Below are positions 33,426 through 36,359 of a DNA stretch of 36,359 bases, one piece after another. Position numbers and translations under genes: made by a program. The number at the start of each line of letters is the position of its first letter. The stretch's first letter is position 1. Source of the DNA: an uncultured Sphingomonas sp. (GTDB taxonomy: Bacteria; Pseudomonadota; Alphaproteobacteria; Sphingomonadales; Sphingomonadaceae); NCBI GenBank assembly GCA_913774925.1, contig CAJYKB010000098.1:1-36359 (forward strand), read 5' to 3'. A model generated the notes under the pieces. That model was given only the letters and a program-made list of their open reading frames with translations. It searched no databases and was not told the DNA's origin.

Positions 33426-33796
33426 CCGCCGATACGCTGGAGTTGGAGGTCCACGACCTCGTCGTGCAGGTGCTGACCGGCATCTATTCCGAAGAGACGC
33501 ACCTGCCGCAGCCGTTGCGCATGTCGCTGACCGTACTGCTCGACGCGCCGGCGCGCTTTGCGCCTGACACGCCGCTGGAGGCGTCGAAGAACTATCTCGA
33601 CCTGAAGCATGCCGCGACCGCGGCGCTGGCGACCGCGGGGCATTTCACGCTGATCGAGGCGGTCGCGGATCACATCGCCGAGACGCTGTTCCTGCAGGAC
33701 CGGCGCGTGCAGCGCGTGAAGGTGAAGATCGTCAAGCTCGCCATCGCGGAGGACGGCGAGGCGATCGGCATCACGCTGGTGCGGCACCGGCGCTGA
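33422..33796 (+). CDS. folB: FolB-like dihydroneopterin aldolase
   Basis: The product is 124 residues, the normal FolB size. FolB cleaves 7,8-dihydroneopterin to 6-hydroxymethyl-dihydropterin in folate synthesis. Matching parts are VLTGIYSEETHLPQPLRMS, NYLDLKHAATAAL, HFTLIEAVADHIAETLF and VQRVKVKIVKLAI. These carry the family Tyr (NYLDL), Glu (LIE) and late Lys. The start ATG 33422 overlaps the GST stop; the longer open frame upstream lies over GST and is not coding. No other folate genes are near. The end overlaps the convergent unknown gene by 26 bases. Confidence 0.85.
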   Translation: MTADTLELEVHDLVVQVLTGIYSEETHLPQPLRMSLTVLLDAPARFAPDTPLEASKNYLDLKHAATAALATAGHFTLIEAVADHIAETLFLQDRRVQRVKVKIVKLAIAEDGEAIGITLVRHRR

Positions 33797-34691
33797 CAGC
33801 GGTGACAGAATCTGCGCCGTTCATGGCGCGCGCCGTCCCATTACGGCACGGTCCGAGCGCGCCGATCACGAACGCATAATCCTCGCGCGCCATCTGCGCA
33901 TCGCTGTCGGACAGCGCGGCGGTGCTTCGATCGGGCAGGGCGGGGGGCAGTGCGCAGGCGAGGCGATACCATAGCAACGTGTCACGCGTCGGTGCCGCGG
34001 CGGCATCGTCGATGATCTCGCTCAGCGCCACCGACCAGCGTGGCTGCTCGCCCGGACGGCGCAGGATCGACAGGGCGGCGGGGCGGTCGCCCTGCGTGGT
34101 CAGGAAGATCTGCGTCTCGCCCTCGCCGGGCAGTGCGCCGGGGACGTGGAAGGCGTTGCGCACGCCCGTCACGACCGGCGGCGCGTCGGGGGCGGCGGCC
34201 TCCTGTGCGATGCGGCGCGCCAGCGATTCGAGCGCGGGCGACCAGCTTCGCTGCGCCTCGGGGGTGACCAGCTGTACCTGATCGGGACGCCCCGCCACGG
34301 GGCGCGCGAAGGCCAGGACGCGCTGCTTCTTCAGATTCGGGGTGCGTCCGCGCCAGTCGGGCGCGACATCGACCAGCCAGCCGACCCGCGGCGGGATCGC
34401 CCCCGTCCCGCGGACCAGCGCGATCACATCGCCCTCGACATAGAAGCGCGTATGCCCGGGGGCGACGCCCGCCGCCTCCGCGCCCTTGATCTTCGCGGTG
34501 GAGCGGATCGTCGCGTCGACGACCATCGGGCTTTGCAGCACCAGATCGGCGGTCTCCGCATAATCGGGCGCCGGGGCCACCGCCACGGCCGGCGCGGACG
34601 GTTGCTGCGCCGCGACGGGGAGGGGGGCGACCGCGGGAATCGCGGCGAAAAGGAAAAATCGGCAGGCGGTCTGGCGGACGGGTGAGGTCAT
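33771..34691 (-). CDS. Exported protein of unknown function
   Basis: The product is 306 residues with an N-terminal signal peptide (CRFFLFAAIPAVAPLPVAAQ). The mature part begins with a Pro/Ala-rich linker (QPSAPAVAVAPAPDYAETAD) and then an ordered domain with VLQSPMVVDATIRSTAKIKG, HTRFYVEGDVIALVRG and IPPRVGWLVDVAPD. Near the C-terminus it has SDAQMAREDYAFVIGALGPC. No known enzyme motif was seen. It is probably periplasmic. I think it is a conserved sphingomonad hypothetical protein, but cannot name a family. It diverges from tonB across a 227-base gap. Confidence 0.8.
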   Translation of the reverse strand: MTSPVRQTACRFFLFAAIPAVAPLPVAAQQPSAPAVAVAPAPDYAETADLVLQSPMVVDATIRSTAKIKGAEAAGVAPGHTRFYVEGDVIALVRGTGAIPPRVGWLVDVAPDWRGRTPNLKKQRVLAFARPVAGRPDQVQLVTPEAQRSWSPALESLARRIAQEAAAPDAPPVVTGVRNAFHVPGALPGEGETQIFLTTQGDRPAALSILRRPGEQPRWSVALSEIIDDAAAAPTRDTLLWYRLACALPPALPDRSTAALSDSDAQMAREDYAFVIGALGPCRNGTARAMNGADSVTAVSAGAAPA

Positions 34692-34858
34692 CGGCTCGGC
34701 CTACGTCAACGGACATGAACGATACAGAAATAAATCTGCCGCCGTTCGATTGTACGTTTGTTGCGCCCGACAAAGCGTTTGCGTCGCCAAAGGGTGCGCG
34801 ATAGGACTCGCCGGTCTGTGGCCTACCCACATGGGTGCTGCGGAAAGGTAAACAACCC

Positions 34859-34880
34859 GGTCGGATTGTTCGATCCGACC
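34859..34880 (+). promoter_or_regulatory. Perfect 8-bp hairpin in the tonB leader
   Basis: GGTCGGAT, loop TGTTCG, ATCCGACC forms a perfect 8-bp stem ending 38 bases before the tonB start. No T run follows, so it is not a typical terminator. It may be a leader structure or an operator for the divergent pair. The remaining gap (34692-34918) also contains a small ACCCA-CA-TGGGT dyad at 34825-34836; no clear Fur box or promoter was seen. Confidence 0.45.
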
Positions 34881-34918
34881 ACCCACAGGGCCGCAGGATG
34901 AGGGAGTTTCGTTGCTGA

Positions 34919-35587
34919 ATGGCCTATTCTGACCAGAAGATGAGCGGAGGCAAGATCGGCGCGCTGGTGATCGTCGCGCTGATCCACGTCGCTCTCGGCT
35001 ATGCCTTCGTGACCGGCCTCGCGACCAACTTCGTCAAGAAGCAGGTCGAGAAGCTGAACACGTTCGACGTGGAAGAGCCGCCACCCCCGCCGCCCGATGA
35101 GCCGCCGCCCCCGCCGCCGGACGTCCCGATGACGCCTCCGCCGGTCGTGTCGCCGCCGCCGATCGTGCAGAATCCCAACCCGCCGCCCGTGGTGATCGCC
35201 ACGGTGCCGACGCCGCCGCCGGTCTTCGTGCCGTCGCCGGTCGTTGCGCCCCCTGCGCCGCCGCCCGCTCCCCCGGCTCCGCCGGTGGTCAGCAAGGCTG
35301 CGGGTGCGAAGGGCAATCCGGCCGACTGGATCACGCAGGACGATTATCCGCCCAGCTCGATCCGTGCGGAAGAGGAAGGCACCACCGCGATCACCTGGAC
35401 CATCAATACCCAGGGTCGTGTCGAGAACTGCCGCGTGACCGCGTCGAGTGGTTCGTCCGCTCTCGACCAGGCAGCCTGCCGGGCGCTCCAGCGCCGGGCG
35501 CGCTACTCGCCGGCGGTCGATGCGGCTGGCAATCCGATCGCCACGACGCAGTCGCGCCGTGTCGTGTGGAAGCTGCCGCAGAACTGA
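34919..35587 (+). CDS. tonB: TonB, energy transducer for outer-membrane receptors
   Basis: The product is 222 residues. A single N-terminal membrane helix (IGALVIVALIHVALGYAFV) carries His23, matching the functionally key His of TonB. A long proline-rich periplasmic spacer follows (PPPPPPDEPPPPPPDVP and later blocks). The C-terminal domain (about residues 140-222) has YPPSSIRAEEEGTTAITWTI, VTASSGSSALDQAACRALQR and RARYSPAVDAAGNPI, the TonB_C fold that contacts TonB boxes of receptors. It uses the proton motive force via ExbB/ExbD; exbB follows 62 bases later. AGGGAG lies 13 bases before the start, a little far. Confidence 0.95.
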   Translation: MAYSDQKMSGGKIGALVIVALIHVALGYAFVTGLATNFVKKQVEKLNTFDVEEPPPPPPDEPPPPPPDVPMTPPPVVSPPPIVQNPNPPPVVIATVPTPPPVFVPSPVVAPPAPPPAPPAPPVVSKAAGAKGNPADWITQDDYPPSSIRAEEEGTTAITWTINTQGRVENCRVTASSGSSALDQAACRALQRRARYSPAVDAAGNPIATTQSRRVVWKLPQN

Positions 35588-35649
35588 CGCGCTGCGTGAT
35601 CTGAACCGAACGATACGAACCAAACTATTCCAGTCAGAGGACTAACCGA

Positions 35650-36359
35650 ATGCTCACCACCATTCTCGCCGCAGCGGCGCCGGCCGCGGCCAAGGGCGAC
35701 AACCCGTACGGCCTGATCCCGGCGCTCCGCGAGGGCGGCCTGATCTCGCAGACCGTGTTCGCGATCCTGGTGCTGATGTCGATCATCAGCTTCTACATCC
35801 TGTTCTCGAAGCTGTTCGAGCAGCAGAAGATCATCAACCAGGCGAAGCGCGTCCGCGCGCAGTTCTGGAACAGCACCTCGCTGCGCGAAGGCTCGGCGAA
35901 GCTGGAGAAGAACTCGGCCTACAAGCAGCTGGTCGACGACGGCCTGGCCGCCCAGGAGCAGCACTCGAAGCTGACCGATCCGGTCGAGGCGCATGACTGG
36001 CTGCATGGCTCGCTGGCGCGTTCGGAAGCCGCGATCAACTCGAAGCTGGGCGGCGGTCTCGCCTTCCTGGCGACCGTGGGCGCGACCTCGCCGTTCATCG
36101 GTCTGTTCGGTACGGTTATCGGCATCTACCGCGCGCTCATCAAGATCGGTTCGGCCGGTCAGGCATCGATCGACGCGGTCGCCGGCCCGGTCGGTGAGGC
36201 GCTCATCATGACCGCGCTCGGTCTCGCCGTGGCGGTGCCTGCGGTGCTCGGCTACAACTGGCTGATCCGTCGCAACAAGGTCGTCGCCGAGCAGCTGGCG
36301 TCTTTCTCGAACGACCTGCACGGCTATATGGTCTCCGGCGGCGCGCTGAAGCCGGTTGC
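35650..36359 (+). CDS. exbB: ExbB, TonB-system proton channel protein (3' end outside window)
   Basis: The frame is open from ATG 35650 to the right edge, giving 236 residues. The MotA/TolQ/ExbB domain is clear. A first membrane segment (LISQTVFAILVLMSIISFYI) and the conserved block LGGGLAFLATVGATSPFIGL with FGTVIGIYRALIKIG are present. The third segment follows as VGEALIMTALGLAVAVPAVL with GYNWLIRRN. The Thr/Gly-rich segments line the proton path with ExbD. TolQ is the nearest alternative, but the tonB neighbour supports ExbB. The start has AGAGGA 12 bases upstream. Only a few residues are likely missing at the C-terminus. Confidence 0.94.
   Translation, partial: MLTTILAAAAPAAAKGDNPYGLIPALREGGLISQTVFAILVLMSIISFYILFSKLFEQQKIINQAKRVRAQFWNSTSLREGSAKLEKNSAYKQLVDDGLAAQEQHSKLTDPVEAHDWLHGSLARSEAAINSKLGGGLAFLATVGATSPFIGLFGTVIGIYRALIKIGSAGQASIDAVAGPVGEALIMTALGLAVAVPAVLGYNWLIRRNKVVAEQLASFSNDLHGYMVSGGALKPV

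Overview
The window is GC-rich DNA with tightly packed, often overlapping genes (ATGA/GTGA junctions). It most resembles a sphingomonad alphaproteobacterium (Sphingomonas or a close relative). That assignment is an inference from gene content: a compact second-type flagellar cluster, a ParC with the HGDQS sequence typical of alphaproteobacteria, a DUF1285-NUDIX-CCA-transferase run, and a proline-rich tonB followed by exbB.

Region 1 (1-13537) is a flagellar locus made of two convergent operons. The plus-strand operon is already running at the left edge. It encodes FliH (3' end only), FliI, FliJ, a FliK-like protein, FlgD, FlgE, a short FliM-like protein, FliN, FliO, FliP, a sigma-28-type factor, a TPR protein and an unknown 113-residue protein. 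The minus-strand operon encodes FliQ, FliR, FlhB, FlhA and, after a gap, another TPR protein. The two operons meet tail to tail with 7 bases between stop codons. Together they encode the export ATPase with its stator and stalk (FliH, FliI, FliJ), the whole membrane export gate (FliO, FliP, FliQ, FliR, FlhA, FlhB), the hook and its cap, and part of the C-ring. Several parts are reduced: FlgD is 144 aa, and the FliM-like protein is 231 aa and lacks the usual CheY-binding N-terminus.

Region 2 (about 13540-24480) is a polymorphic toxin module on the minus strand. A giant RHS/YD-repeat protein of about 3,397 aa ends in a short HNH-like candidate nuclease tip. One base after its stop codon, a small low-GC gene begins that is the natural immunity candidate. 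The RHS protein has no PAAR domain and no classical DPxG-type core end. A LysM-like segment and an Ala/Gly-rich hydrophobic stretch lie between the YD cage and the tip.

Region 3 (24512-36359) is mostly housekeeping: a secreted alpha/beta hydrolase, parC (topoisomerase IV subunit A), a PAS-like-GGDEF-EAL cyclic-di-GMP protein, a minus-strand operon (GNAT gene nearby, DUF1285, NUDIX/CoA pyrophosphatase, CCA tRNA nucleotidyltransferase), a GST-folB pair, an exported unknown protein, and tonB-exbB running off the right edge. Between the divergent GNAT and GST genes lies a 273-bp non-coding element. It has 32-bp terminal inverted repeats, TA at both outer ends, and two long internal palindromic arms. 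It looks like a MITE-like or cloverleaf-forming repeat and is, with the RHS tip/immunity pair, the most interesting item here.

No rRNA, tRNA, CRISPR array, integrase or intact insertion sequence was seen.
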